A DNA stretch of 64,000 nt. It comes from Staphylococcus sp. KG4-3. Lineage in GTDB: Bacteria; Bacillota; Bacilli; Staphylococcales; Staphylococcaceae. Positions 54,384 to 63,438 of this stretch are shown here, piece by piece. The stretch lies in the NCBI RefSeq assembly GCF_033597815.2, contig NZ_CP166245.1, positions 2,907,460-2,971,459 on the forward strand. The letters run 5' to 3'. The translations under genes were made by a program, and so were the position numbers. The notes below the pieces were generated by a model. The model had not been told where the DNA came from, searched no databases, and saw nothing but the letters and a program-made list of their open reading frames with translations. Every line of letters begins with the position of its first letter. Position 1 is the first letter of the stretch.

Positions 54384-56060
54384 TTAAGTGGTAAAAGTGA
54401 TAATTCGGTCAATGAAATAATTGTTTCGACCGTCTATTTCGAATTGGAATTTGGGCATAAAAAAAGACCCCCAATCTTTTTTCAAAGATTGAGGGATAAG
54501 GCTTTCGTCAATTTTATACCGTACGAGCTTCACTTTTTTATCTATAGTAATTTCAATAGAGTCAATCAACATCTTCATAAGTTGATTTTTTGCTTCTGGT
54601 GTAGCTTCTCTTAAGTAGACACTAAATCGGCTAATCATCATGGTTAAACGGCTTTTAAGTTTATCAAAATTAGGTACTTCAGCTTGTGATTCCGTAGCTT
54701 GTTGCGTTTCTTTAATTTGCTTATCTAACATCTCTAGTTGTTCATTCATCTGACTTTGTTTTGTTTTTAACATTTCGCTGTCCATTTGATCATCTAAGAA
54801 CAATTCTAACAATCGTTCTTGTTGTGTTTTAATCTTGGCTTTTTGTTTTTCCAAACTATCAATGTCATATTTAATTTCTGTTTGGCTACTATGCTTTTGT
54901 TTCAGTTCTTCTATCACTTTTGACGCAATCTGCTTTATAACATCAGGTTTAGACAGAATACGATTAAGATGAACATTAATCACCCGTTCGACTACTTCTG
55001 CATTAATCGCATTACTATGACATGCAGAACTCCCTGAACGATTGAATAAGGAACAAATGTAATAGCGTTTGATTGTCCGTTCTTTTGATTTTTTGGTTTT
55101 ATAATAAGTACGTCTACATACCATATTATTTCCGCACTCTGGACATTTGATGAGCCCACGAAGGTAGAAATCTCCACCAATGGGTCTACCTGGTTTAAAA
55201 CTTTTTGAAGCTAATTTCTCATGAACTTGATCAAATACATCTTCACTTATAATGGATTCATGCTTACCTTTGACCAATATCACATCATTTTTATCACTTT
55301 TACCACTTCTTCGCTGAACTGCCCAGTTTTGATGATTATTGAATCTAACATAGCCTTTATAGACTGGATTATTCAAAATATACTTAACGCCATATACTGA
55401 AAATGGCTTTTGATTAATGGTACGATACCCCTTTTGATTCAGTACGGTTGTAATGGCTTTGAGTCCTTTATTATGATTCAAATACAAATCGAAGATTTCA
55501 CGTACAATATTAGCTTCTTTTTCATTCATAACCAAATCATTTTTCTGTGTAAGTGGATTAAGTGATAACTTATATCCAAGTACTCGACCTGTAATTGCTT
55601 CTCCACTACGTGCTTTGGCATTCATCGACATCTTGACGTTACTGATAAGTGTTGAGCGTTCGATTGATCCTATTAACCCAAACATTGTAACGAGTACTTC
55701 TCCAGATGCATTGGATGTATCAATATTCTCAGAAATCGACTTATATCCTACGCCATGTTCTTTGAATTCATGAATGATATTAAACACATCTCTCATTGAA
55801 CGTGATATACGATTCAATTTCCAACTTAATACCATTTCGATTTTATTATCCTTAACATCTTGTAAAAGACGTTTCATTGCTGGACGACCTTCAATATTTT
55901 TACCTGATATACCAGAATCGATATAAGTTTCATAATCATAACCTGGGTGATTTTTAACAACTTCTTTGATGAGCACTTGTTCTTGTTCACGGATTGAATA
56001 TCCACGTTCTGACTGCTCAGACGTACTTACACGTGAATATAGTGCAATTTTCTTCTTCAT
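54384..56060 (-). CDS. ccrC: Cassette chromosome recombinase CcrC (large serine recombinase)
   Basis: A 558-residue large serine recombinase. The catalytic serine is in ALYSRVSTSEQ (residue about 11). The resolvase domain includes SGISGKNIEGRPAMKRLL and WKLNRISRSMRD. A recombinase domain (about 170-280) follows, then a zinc-ribbon IKCPECGNNM with a second Cys pair in YYICSLFNRSGSSACHS, and a C-terminal coiled coil (about 370-470). The sequence closely fits CcrC of type V SCCmec. It excises and integrates cassettes at the rlmH att sequence, four copies of which flank or lie in this cluster. Confidence 0.95.
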   Translation of the reverse strand: MKKKIALYSRVSTSEQSERGYSIREQEQVLIKEVVKNHPGYDYETYIDSGISGKNIEGRPAMKRLLQDVKDNKIEMVLSWKLNRISRSMRDVFNIIHEFKEHGVGYKSISENIDTSNASGEVLVTMFGLIGSIERSTLISNVKMSMNAKARSGEAITGRVLGYKLSLNPLTQKNDLVMNEKEANIVREIFDLYLNHNKGLKAITTVLNQKGYRTINQKPFSVYGVKYILNNPVYKGYVRFNNHQNWAVQRRSGKSDKNDVILVKGKHESIISEDVFDQVHEKLASKSFKPGRPIGGDFYLRGLIKCPECGNNMVCRRTYYKTKKSKERTIKRYYICSLFNRSGSSACHSNAINAEVVERVINVHLNRILSKPDVIKQIASKVIEELKQKHSSQTEIKYDIDSLEKQKAKIKTQQERLLELFLDDQMDSEMLKTKQSQMNEQLEMLDKQIKETQQATESQAEVPNFDKLKSRLTMMISRFSVYLREATPEAKNQLMKMLIDSIEITIDKKVKLVRYKIDESLIPQSLKKDWGSFFMPKFQFEIDGRNNYFIDRIITFTT

Positions 56061-56110
56061 AACTTATCTCTCCTTTTATTAGAATATCGCTATAGACCCT
56101 CGGTCTTATA

Positions 56111-56164
56111 ACATCATATGGATAATATATATTTATAACTTCGTTTCATTTTTATCACTTTTAC
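56111..56164 (-). promoter_or_regulatory. Conserved promoter block upstream of ccrC
   Basis: Same elements as before SAUGI: AAAAGTGA, AATGAAA, AAATATATATTATC, ATGATGT. It lies 50-105 bases before the ccrC ATG. Confidence 0.5.
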
Positions 56165-56179
56165 CAATTAATAATATGA

Positions 56180-56205
56180 GTACTACAGGCCAATGCCTGT
56201 AGTAC
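56180..56205. terminator. Perfect hairpin between the replication operon and ccrC
   Basis: An 11-base perfect stem GTACTACAGGC with GCCTGTAGTAC and CAAT loop. It lies 11 bases past the small gene that ends the replication operon. No U tract follows on either strand, so it could be a terminator of the read-through-limiting kind or an operator for the adjacent ccrC promoter. Confidence 0.55.
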
Positions 56206-56215
56206 GTAATTAGTT

Positions 56216-56293
56216 TTACTTACCTGTATTGATACGTTCTTCTATGATAGGCACAAGTACTTCTACAAATGCTTCAATTTGTTCATTATTCAT
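56216..56293 (-). CDS. Very small SCC protein, 25 aa
   Basis: Reads MNNEQIEAFVEVLVPIIEER then INTGK. The ATG overlaps the end of cch2 by 8 bases, giving coupled translation. An acidic amphipathic helix is likely. Confidence is moderate because of the size, but the tight coupling and the hairpin after its stop suggest a real last gene of the replication operon. Confidence 0.45.
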   Translation of the reverse strand: MNNEQIEAFVEVLVPIIEERINTGK

Positions 56294-57878
56294 CGTCAAA
56301 GTCCTCCCAATCAAAGTCTAAATCGTCTTCATGTAATATTTCATCGGCTGTTATATTTTCATTTTTATCGGCTTCTTGCCAACCTAAATCAATCCAATAA
56401 TCGTAACCATTGTATAGTTTAGTTTGAATATTAAAATTTGCTTGAATTAGCTTATTAATAACCTGAGAACTCATCTTTATTTCTTCATTAATAACTTTAT
56501 TTAACTCAGACACTTTGATTCGTGATCCTGGTTTGATTTCTATCAGTTTTCTGAGTAGATTAATACATGCTTTCTGATTTTTAGAGTTTGCTGACTTGCT
56601 GGGAACAAATTCATATCCGAAATTTAACCAATCATGAGAAATATCAGTAACACGCCCATTTTCGAGATTCTCTATATCTTCGTTAACAATTTTCTGATAC
56701 ACATACATCAAATAAAGGAATATCTCTTTCTTTTCATCCTGTAACTTTTCAATTAAGTCAGGGTCAGCTTTTTCAACGTAATGTTCACAGGGAATAACAA
56801 CAATTCTTCGTTCTAATGCTTTCGCATGTGTCGATGGAAAATTAAGTACAGCATTCGTATTAAAAATAAGTTTTAAATCTAGAGTGACTTCTACCTGTGT
56901 TCTTCCTTTACGGTCAGCATGAATTGGTTCAACAGATAGTAATTTCTTGAAATCATTCACAGTTGCTTCATCAACTTTAGCTTTCCCCACTTCATCACTC
57001 GCCATAATTCGTTTACCAATCAAACTTTCTTTATCAAAACGTCCACCAAGTTCATTAAGTGTTTTAGATACGATATCATTACTATAAAAGAATGACTTAA
57101 CTAATTTGATATAGACCGATTTCCCATTTTTTGCAGTTCCATACAAAATAAGTCCCCGACGTAGTTTAGTATCTGCAGTGAGTAACACCGCTGTATGTTG
57201 GAAAAGAAAGTATTGTAAATCAGAATCGAAATTAGCAAGTTCTAGCATATATTTATTGAAATACGGTGGTATCTTGTCAGTGATGACATCACTTTTATCT
57301 ATTGCCAAATTCAAGCGTGTTTTTGGGAAAATTTCTATGCAATTTTCCACTACTTCAAACGTATTCAGATTGAACATGTTTCTACCACAACCAATGTATT
57401 GTTTATGCTCAACAAGTTCTTCAACATCTGTTGATTTTTGTAAGCCATCTACTATGTTTTTCAGGGTGCTTAGTGAAGGTTTATAATCTACTAGCAACAC
57501 ATGTATCATTTTAGATATCAACCCTTGCAATTCATCTTCATTTACCTTTTGCCAACCTTTATCTTTAAAAATAAACAACTCTGAATCAAAGCGTTTAATA
57601 TGAAAAATATTTATCATCATATCCATTAATATTGTGTCATTCGGTTTTTTCTGAATACCAAAATAACTATGAATGTTAGGTCGATAGTCGACATCTTTAG
57701 GAATGTTAAGTTGTAACTTATCAATAAGCTCGTTATAAACCGTTATAGCTTGTTCAGACTCATCTATTTCATCATCATTTCCAATACTACTTGTTAGGAG
57801 TGCAATCAGACCTTGACGGTCGATTGCCTCCTTAGCCACATTTAATAACTTGAATAACATTTGTAGTATATGATTCAT
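56286..57878 (-). CDS. cch2: SCC replicative helicase Cch2
   Basis: A 530-residue SF3-like AAA+ helicase. The D5_N-like region lies before the ATPase (about residues 200-290; FNKYMLELANFDSDLQYFLF). Walker A is LYGTAKNGKSVYIK (near 256), Walker B IMASDEVGKAK, and the sensor FNTNAVLNFPS. A C-terminal winged helix (about 440-520) follows. It matches the Cch2 helicases of ccrC-type SCCs, which with CCPol-MP are thought to replicate the excised circle. It overlaps MP by one base. Confidence 0.9.
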   Translation of the reverse strand: MNHILQMLFKLLNVAKEAIDRQGLIALLTSSIGNDDEIDESEQAITVYNELIDKLQLNIPKDVDYRPNIHSYFGIQKKPNDTILMDMMINIFHIKRFDSELFIFKDKGWQKVNEDELQGLISKMIHVLLVDYKPSLSTLKNIVDGLQKSTDVEELVEHKQYIGCGRNMFNLNTFEVVENCIEIFPKTRLNLAIDKSDVITDKIPPYFNKYMLELANFDSDLQYFLFQHTAVLLTADTKLRRGLILYGTAKNGKSVYIKLVKSFFYSNDIVSKTLNELGGRFDKESLIGKRIMASDEVGKAKVDEATVNDFKKLLSVEPIHADRKGRTQVEVTLDLKLIFNTNAVLNFPSTHAKALERRIVVIPCEHYVEKADPDLIEKLQDEKKEIFLYLMYVYQKIVNEDIENLENGRVTDISHDWLNFGYEFVPSKSANSKNQKACINLLRKLIEIKPGSRIKVSELNKVINEEIKMSSQVINKLIQANFNIQTKLYNGYDYWIDLGWQEADKNENITADEILHEDDLDFDWEDFDDE

Positions 57879-58255
57879 TATAATAATCCTCCATTTTCGT
57901 TTAATGGTGCTACATCTTGGACATAATAATTACCGTTATATTGACTAATAAGAATTAAATGCTTTCGGTCAATATAAGGTTCATACGTTTCGTAATCCAC
58001 GCTATAGTTGCTATGACACTTTAGCCAATCATTGATTGACACCTGCTTAGTTGTCGCTTGTGTTGAAATATTACGATTCGCATATACAATTTGATTGTTC
58101 ACTTCAATTTCATATGTGAATTGGTGTTTTACTTCACCTGAGAAATCTGTTTGACTAACAGAATGTAACCTAGCTACATATATATTATTTTCTTTGAATG
58201 GTGTACTACTTGGGATGTGTAGGCTTTGTCCTCTATCATTATTCATGGTCTTCAC
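57878..58255 (-). CDS. MP, the small partner of the SCC primase-polymerase
   Basis: A 125-residue protein with a compact mostly-beta pattern (NNIYVARLHSVSQTDFSGEV; HQFTYEIEVNNQIVYANR), consistent with an OB-like single-strand DNA-binding fold. Its position between CCPol and Cch2, overlapping both, identifies it as MP, which binds CCPol and supports primer synthesis in the characterised SCC systems. Confidence 0.85.
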   Translation of the reverse strand: MKTMNNDRGQSLHIPSSTPFKENNIYVARLHSVSQTDFSGEVKHQFTYEIEVNNQIVYANRNISTQATTKQVSINDWLKCHSNYSVDYETYEPYIDRKHLILISQYNGNYYVQDVAPLNENGGLL

Positions 58256-59348
58256 CTCCCAGTTCTTCCACTGTCACATACGCAAATTCACCATTGAACA
58301 ACTGGTTAGCTGTATCTTTCATTAGCTGAGCAACATCACGTGCAATTACTTCATCATCACATTCAATCATAATCGCATCGTGTATTGGCACAATAATTTT
58401 GAACGTTTTTTGTTCGCATTGTGCTTTGTACGCTTCCAATAGAATGTGCTTGAAAATATAACTCGCTACAGTTTGTACATAGAATGCCATGATACTACTA
58501 CCTTGAAATGCGTTCATATCATGTTCAATACCATAAGGCATAGGCATCGATTTATTCTCATCGATGTGTTTCTTTAGTTCAATGACTTTTGTAAACTGGC
58601 TGACCGCATCCAACCATTGCACTTCACTTACATATTGATTCAGCTTGAATTTAGGACTATTGAAGTTGCCACCAAATAGAAACGAACCAATAAATGCACG
58701 TTTAACAAATACTCGTTGCTCATACGGTAAGCCTAATTCACTTAGCAATGCGTCATACAGTCCGTCTTTCTGATTCAAAAAGTCAATCAGTTTTGAATCT
58801 TGAGTCATGTACGCTACAACTGATGGTTCAAACGATTTAAAATCGACTGTATAGACTTTCTTAAATTTTGAAGGTAAAATCGTATGTTGAACTGCTTTAG
58901 GTAAGCCTTGAAGATTAAAATTTTTAGTTGTGATTCGATGTGTTCGTGTACCAATCAACGATAATTGCGTATATAATCGATTTGTACCATTTAATGCCTG
59001 TTCTAATCTATCAAATAGCTTTTCGATCTTGTCAGAATGTTCATCGTTCTTGGCCCTTTCAAGCAATGTTGCTTTGATATCGGGTAATTTATCGATATTA
59101 AGCGTAATAGGTTCTGATTCAATCTCTTCCTTTAATGCTTCCAATCCTTGATGTACTTCCACGTATTGGTCTAACTTAGCTTGTTCATCAGCTAAAAGTG
59201 CATTATAATGTCGATCTAGCTGTTGGCTGAATTGTTGTTGTAGCTGCTGAACTTCATCTTGATTTGAAAATTTGTTCATTAAAAAGCTTTCTGTTTTATT
59301 GCTTTGAGGCAATTTTATAATTAAATCACGTGTATTTGTTTGATACAT
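58239..59348 (-). CDS. A-family DNA polymerase used as SCC primase (CCPol)
   Basis: A 369-residue short A-family polymerase. Motif A is VYTVDFKSFEPSVVAYMT (near 170), with the first Asp catalytic. Motif B-like KRAFIGSFLFGGNFN lies near 215, and motif C is VPIHDAIMIECDDE (near 318), with HD as in Pol I. There is no 5' or 3' nuclease domain. Homologues in SCC elements have primase activity in complex with MP. It is the first gene of the operon CCPol, MP, Cch2, small gene. TATAA-rich sequence upstream should hold the promoter. Confidence 0.88.
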   Translation of the reverse strand: MYQTNTRDLIIKLPQSNKTESFLMNKFSNQDEVQQLQQQFSQQLDRHYNALLADEQAKLDQYVEVHQGLEALKEEIESEPITLNIDKLPDIKATLLERAKNDEHSDKIEKLFDRLEQALNGTNRLYTQLSLIGTRTHRITTKNFNLQGLPKAVQHTILPSKFKKVYTVDFKSFEPSVVAYMTQDSKLIDFLNQKDGLYDALLSELGLPYEQRVFVKRAFIGSFLFGGNFNSPKFKLNQYVSEVQWLDAVSQFTKVIELKKHIDENKSMPMPYGIEHDMNAFQGSSIMAFYVQTVASYIFKHILLEAYKAQCEQKTFKIIVPIHDAIMIECDDEVIARDVAQLMKDTANQLFNGEFAYVTVEELGGEDHE

Positions 59349-59509
59349 GGTGTTTTGCTCCTTCTATAAGTTATTACACAACAATCTCCCGGTTGATTAT
59401 CGTATGAACATCACAACGTTGTATCTATAATATAAATGATTAAAACTAATTAAATAATTGCTTCCATCACATTCATTTCCGTAATGGAAGCGTAAAATTA
59501 CAATAAAAA

Positions 59510-59533
59510 AGCCAACTCATTTTTGAGTTGGCT
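59510..59533 (-). terminator. Terminator of the nuclease-helicase operon
   Basis: Stem AGCCAACTCA with TGAGTTGGCT, loop of T, followed on the minus strand by TTTTTTATTG. It overlaps the stop codon of the 663-residue gene. Confidence 0.88.
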
Positions 59534-61508
59534 CATTATATTTATTGTTTTTTTTATTTGGACTAAGATCGTACAAATTACCTCTAATTTTAGCTGACAA
59601 TAAATTATCGATATAATCACTTATATTCCTTTTTAATTTGAAGTAAATATCGTTCTTATCATCAAAAGCATGATCTGCTTCTTCTTTATTTTTTCTTCTC
59701 TCTTCTTTATCAGCAGCATCAGGATACTGTATTCCTCTTCCAATAGAGCTACTTATTTCAAGAGAAAATGGTTTTAATTTACTTTTTATTCTACTAAGTT
59801 CTTTTAAAAACGATCTATAATATCTTGCATTTTCGTCATTTGATTTTATACCATTATATAGTAAATAAATGCCTAATCTGTCTATTGAATATTCGATATC
59901 ATTGAAAAGTTTTTTAAATAAATCTGAATCGTCTTTTTCATACTTAAATTTGTTAGCCGCCATTAACTTTTCAATGGAACTACTTCTATCATATTTTTCT
60001 TTTTCAAACATTGTTTGCATATTATAGTTAATACTTTCCTTACCTATTTCTTGGTTCAAACTATTTATCAATAATTGATCCAAAAAAGGCATTTTTATTT
60101 TATATTTATCTACAAAAAACAAGATATAATTTTTACTATCATTATCTTTTGCTTTTACTATACTATTACTAAACTCAAAACAACGATATAAATAATCAAA
60201 GTTTAGTTTCTGATTTAGATTTGTATTATTGGATTCTACCTTATGATATTCATTTTGAATATCATTAATAACTTTACCATTGAATTCAGTAATATTCTCA
60301 CTAATTTGCTCCCAATTCTTCACTTGGTCATCTGATAAAAAGTAATCTTTAAAATAATTGAAATGAACCTTATCTTCATCATACTCATTGATTGTTTCTT
60401 CAATTGCGTGAGACAACATTCTAAATAAATTGCTACCTTCATAATAATTACTATCCAAAACTTTATACATAAAGCTTTCAAGTTGCAATTTTAATTTTTT
60501 GCTTTCATAGTACCATCTACATTGGGATTGATATGTAAAATCAGTCAATAATTTTTCCTTTAAGAAAGAATTATCCATGTTCATAATTTCTTTCACTATG
60601 TCTTCAAAATACTCATAAAAACTATGAGAATCATCACTTAATATTGTTTTTTCAATAATTGGGTTATATTTATAATTATTATCTGACTTTGGTAATGGGT
60701 GCTTATCAAGAATTTTCGATAGCATCTCTATAATTTGATATTGAAGTCTATTAAATTCATAGTTAGATTTTTGAGAAATATACCTTTCACCAAATTGACC
60801 TGTTTCATATTCAGGATTATTAGAGTTGTAAAATGGCTGATATTTTGTAACATCTACATCATACATTTTCTTTAATAATTTTAATTTGTTTGTGAAAGTA
60901 GTACCCTTGATACCTTGCTTCTCTTGTAAATGTCTTTTTTTATAAGTTATTTTATGATTTTCTTGTACAAGATTGAAATAAGTAGATGCCTGATAGTCAT
61001 ATTTATATTTTTCTTTATTATAGATATAAATATCATTATAAATTTTAAATACTTCTTGAAAAGCTTGTTTTTTATTCCTTGGGTCATTCATAAGTTGTCT
61101 TAATGATTTGTATAGTTCATTTTTATCTTCTTCTGAAATTTGTTTTAAGAATCTACATAAGTACCATTCTTTAGTCACGCCTACGTCATTTATTAGATTA
61201 TACGAAGGATATCGTTCTTGAATACTTTGTTGAATACTGTATAACGATTCGCTTTCAACCTTTATTTTTACACCTTGATTATCCAAAATTACTTTACCAA
61301 AATTAATTATAAACTGCCCATACATAGTTATAAAATCTTGTATCTCTCCTGCATATTCTGGTTGAAATAGCGGTGATAATGGAATTTTGTCTTTCATAGG
61401 CAAAACTTCAAATTTTTCTATACACTCTTTTACGTTATCAATAATTTGATCATCTATGTGAATGGAATATTGAAAGCACAATGTATTATTACCTGTTCGT
61501 TTACACAC
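59517..61508 (-). CDS. Unrecognised 663-aa protein, partner of a nuclease-helicase
   Basis: A large, soluble, Lys/Asn/Tyr-rich protein with no motif that I recognise. The middle (about 240-420) is helical with many aromatic residues (QCRWYYESKKLKLQLESFMY). The C-terminal 150 residues are charged and helical and include DDKNDIYFKLKRNISDYIDN. It overlaps the end of the upstream helicase gene by 8 bases, so the products are made in step and probably form a complex. The two genes have their own terminator and sit next to the cassette end, the usual place for defence cargo. Effector or sensor role is open. Confidence 0.7.
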   Translation of the reverse strand: MCKRTGNNTLCFQYSIHIDDQIIDNVKECIEKFEVLPMKDKIPLSPLFQPEYAGEIQDFITMYGQFIINFGKVILDNQGVKIKVESESLYSIQQSIQERYPSYNLINDVGVTKEWYLCRFLKQISEEDKNELYKSLRQLMNDPRNKKQAFQEVFKIYNDIYIYNKEKYKYDYQASTYFNLVQENHKITYKKRHLQEKQGIKGTTFTNKLKLLKKMYDVDVTKYQPFYNSNNPEYETGQFGERYISQKSNYEFNRLQYQIIEMLSKILDKHPLPKSDNNYKYNPIIEKTILSDDSHSFYEYFEDIVKEIMNMDNSFLKEKLLTDFTYQSQCRWYYESKKLKLQLESFMYKVLDSNYYEGSNLFRMLSHAIEETINEYDEDKVHFNYFKDYFLSDDQVKNWEQISENITEFNGKVINDIQNEYHKVESNNTNLNQKLNFDYLYRCFEFSNSIVKAKDNDSKNYILFFVDKYKIKMPFLDQLLINSLNQEIGKESINYNMQTMFEKEKYDRSSSIEKLMAANKFKYEKDDSDLFKKLFNDIEYSIDRLGIYLLYNGIKSNDENARYYRSFLKELSRIKSKLKPFSLEISSSIGRGIQYPDAADKEERRKNKEEADHAFDDKNDIYFKLKRNISDYIDNLLSAKIRGNLYDLSPNKKNNKYNEPTQK

Positions 61509-62982
61509 TATTTATACAACTCTCTTTTTTAACATAATCACTATTTTCTATTTCTTTCTCCATTTTTCTTGTAACTATTCCTTGCACTTTTATGTATACA
61601 TCTGGGTTATCTATTATTATGAGCTCTAATTTACTTTTTGTCCTGGTAAGAGCTTGGTATATCCCTTCTTTTTCTAAATATGGATAAAATTTAATATATT
61701 TTGAATCTAATTCATTATTTTCATTATAATAAAAATGGCAATCTATTGGTACTAATACTTTATCGAATTCTCTCCCAATAACTTCATGAACATCTTTTGA
61801 TAAATACGATACCTTTTTTCTTTTATCAATATTTGATGATTTTGTAGTGTATGTTGTCAACTCAATTGAGACGTAACCGAATTTTTCAATTTTTTCTTCA
61901 ATATAACTTTGTGCTTCAATTTTATTATCAAAATACGTAATTTCAACATCTTTGTAATTATAGTCATGATGATGTTTTACATTTAATTTATTAAATTTTT
62001 CAATAAAAGAAATTATCTCTGGGTTAGTTCTAATTCTATTTTTCAACTTAAAATTCTTTATATTAGAATTAGTTAAAATCATATCACTAGTTCCAACTTC
62101 AACTTCTTTATAAGATAATATTTGCTTTTTATCTATAGCAAATATTACATTAACACCATCTTTTTCTACCACTTCACTATATTGTGTTAGGTATAGTCTT
62201 TGTGCTTCATCTATTAATACAACATCATACTCATCTAGTCGTACATTAGAAAAATCTTTTATTGACTTAATTTCAAAACCTATAATCTCAGATAGTTGTT
62301 TAGAATTATTTAACTTAGCACATATAAATAATATAACTTTTTTATTTTTATTATTATAATGTTTTCCAATGTCAAATAGTAGTAATGATTTACCTGTTCC
62401 TGACTCTCCTTCAATACATATTTTATTAAATTCAGAATCTAATATATCTTCTTTAATTTTTGATTGTAATTGGTTTAAGTAGTATTTATGATCAAAAAAA
62501 TCAATTGGTTGACTATATGGAGAAATTATTAACTTTGATAAATCTATATTTTCTAATTCATTCACCTCATTAAAACTCTCATCCAACAAACTTGATATTT
62601 CATTTTCATTAGTTACTTCTAATACCCCTTGACTATTTAATTTATAAATTTCGTTACAATCCGATATGTAAACAAATGAGTATATTTCCTTGTCCAAAGC
62701 TTTTAAAACGTATCTATGTCTTTTAAGTTGCTCCTCAACTTTTTTCATTCCTTTTTTTGGTATTGCACTTTTTAATTCTATATTCAATACACAGCCTTTA
62801 TTGAATCTTAATAAATCAAATTCTTCATCAATGTTATTACTAATCTTGTATCCTAAAAAGAAACCAGATAAGTTAAGGTACTCATTTTTGTCTTTTAATA
62901 TTTCAACTAAATTATACAAAGCTTTTATCTCTCTATCGGCTCTGCTAATTCTCTTATTTACATAATAACAATAATGATACAT
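61501..62982 (-). CDS. PD-(D/E)xK nuclease fused to an SF1 (UvrD/DUF2075-like) helicase, 493 aa
   Basis: The N-terminal domain (residues 1-130) has FDLLRF then LNIELKSAIPK, a PD-(D/E)xK-like arrangement (Asp about 57, Glu and Lys about 70-72). The helicase follows: Walker A EGESGTGKS (near 192), Walker B VVLIDEAQR (near 254), motif IV-like KNRIRTNPE, motif V HEVIGREFDKVLVP and motif VI YQALTRTKS. The architecture resembles DUF2075-type ATPases. The nuclease reading of the N-terminus rests on the short motif only. Its fixed partner downstream is unrecognised. Likely an anti-phage or anti-plasmid function by context. Confidence 0.78.
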   Translation of the reverse strand: MYHYCYYVNKRISRADREIKALYNLVEILKDKNEYLNLSGFFLGYKISNNIDEEFDLLRFNKGCVLNIELKSAIPKKGMKKVEEQLKRHRYVLKALDKEIYSFVYISDCNEIYKLNSQGVLEVTNENEISSLLDESFNEVNELENIDLSKLIISPYSQPIDFFDHKYYLNQLQSKIKEDILDSEFNKICIEGESGTGKSLLLFDIGKHYNNKNKKVILFICAKLNNSKQLSEIIGFEIKSIKDFSNVRLDEYDVVLIDEAQRLYLTQYSEVVEKDGVNVIFAIDKKQILSYKEVEVGTSDMILTNSNIKNFKLKNRIRTNPEIISFIEKFNKLNVKHHHDYNYKDVEITYFDNKIEAQSYIEEKIEKFGYVSIELTTYTTKSSNIDKRKKVSYLSKDVHEVIGREFDKVLVPIDCHFYYNENNELDSKYIKFYPYLEKEGIYQALTRTKSKLELIIIDNPDVYIKVQGIVTRKMEKEIENSDYVKKESCINSV

Positions 62983-63438
62983 TTTTAGGAATGATTGTAA
63001 TAAACTTTCATCTTCTGTTTTATAAATAGTACTAAAGTACTTCAGGTTAAACGATTTAATAGTATACCTCTCCTTTTATGTTTTGGACAACTTAATTTTT
63101 AGTTTTATTTGTGATACGCTTCTGCTTATCGATTTATGATGCAGTTTTTGGTTAATAAATAGCCGGTTTCAATATGAAACCAGCTAAACAAATTTTATGA
63201 TTTTTATATATTAGGGTAGTAACTACAATAATCTTTTAGCAATATGAACAGTAATTTTAGTATGAATGAATTAACTGATAGCAACCTACATGTATAATAC
63301 AAATATGTAGAGGTTGGTTTCTTATAATAAATGACTCAATATTCTTACTAATATGATTACGATTAATAAACGTTAAATTTTCATTTTTCAAATATCTAAG
63401 TTACAGCGGATACTTTAATTTAGTGAAATTAACTTACT
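62983..63438. other. Intergenic, 456 bp, with cassette boundary
   Basis: Contains the promoter region of the nuclease-helicase operon (62983-63060), then attachment site 4 (63080-63153). A hairpin (tagccggtttca / tgaaaccagcta, 63160-63186) lies immediately inside the next element. The rest is AT-rich with no gene I can support. Confidence 0.6.
63080..63153 (-). other. SCC attachment site 4
   Basis: Core TTTGTGATACGCTTC (63108-63122), reading on the minus strand GCAGAAGCGTATCACAAATAA, i.e. AEAYHK then stop. The left flank ggacaacttaatttttagttttat matches that of site 2. The right flank tgcttatcgatttatgatgcag with T run matches sites 1 and 2. The codons before EAYHK are not those of rlmH, so this is an internal junction between cassettes and not the chromosomal gene. 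Confidence 0.8.

Larger units (their letters stand above)
33358..63122. mobile_element. SCC element 3 with ccrC: sigma-54 catabolic module, teichoic-acid genes, nuclease-helicase operon
   Basis: A 29.8 kb segment between att sites 3 and 4. It contains the only intact cassette recombinase gene of the window (ccrC) and its replication genes, so it is potentially mobile. Cargo from left to right: rpoN and catabolic genes, GT2-TagF and galU, four small genes, a WYL regulator, the ccr block, and a two-gene nuclease-helicase operon. No mec gene or other resistance gene is present. Confidence 0.72.

Noticed and set aside
56180-56205. Hairpin before ccrC as a standard intrinsic terminator
   Set aside because: The stem is perfect but no U tract follows on either strand, so I keep it as a hairpin of uncertain role.
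63101-63122. Attachment site 4 as the real 3' end of rlmH
   Set aside because: The last residues AEAYHK fit, but upstream codons do not encode the rest of RlmH, and the flanks match the other internal cassette junctions.
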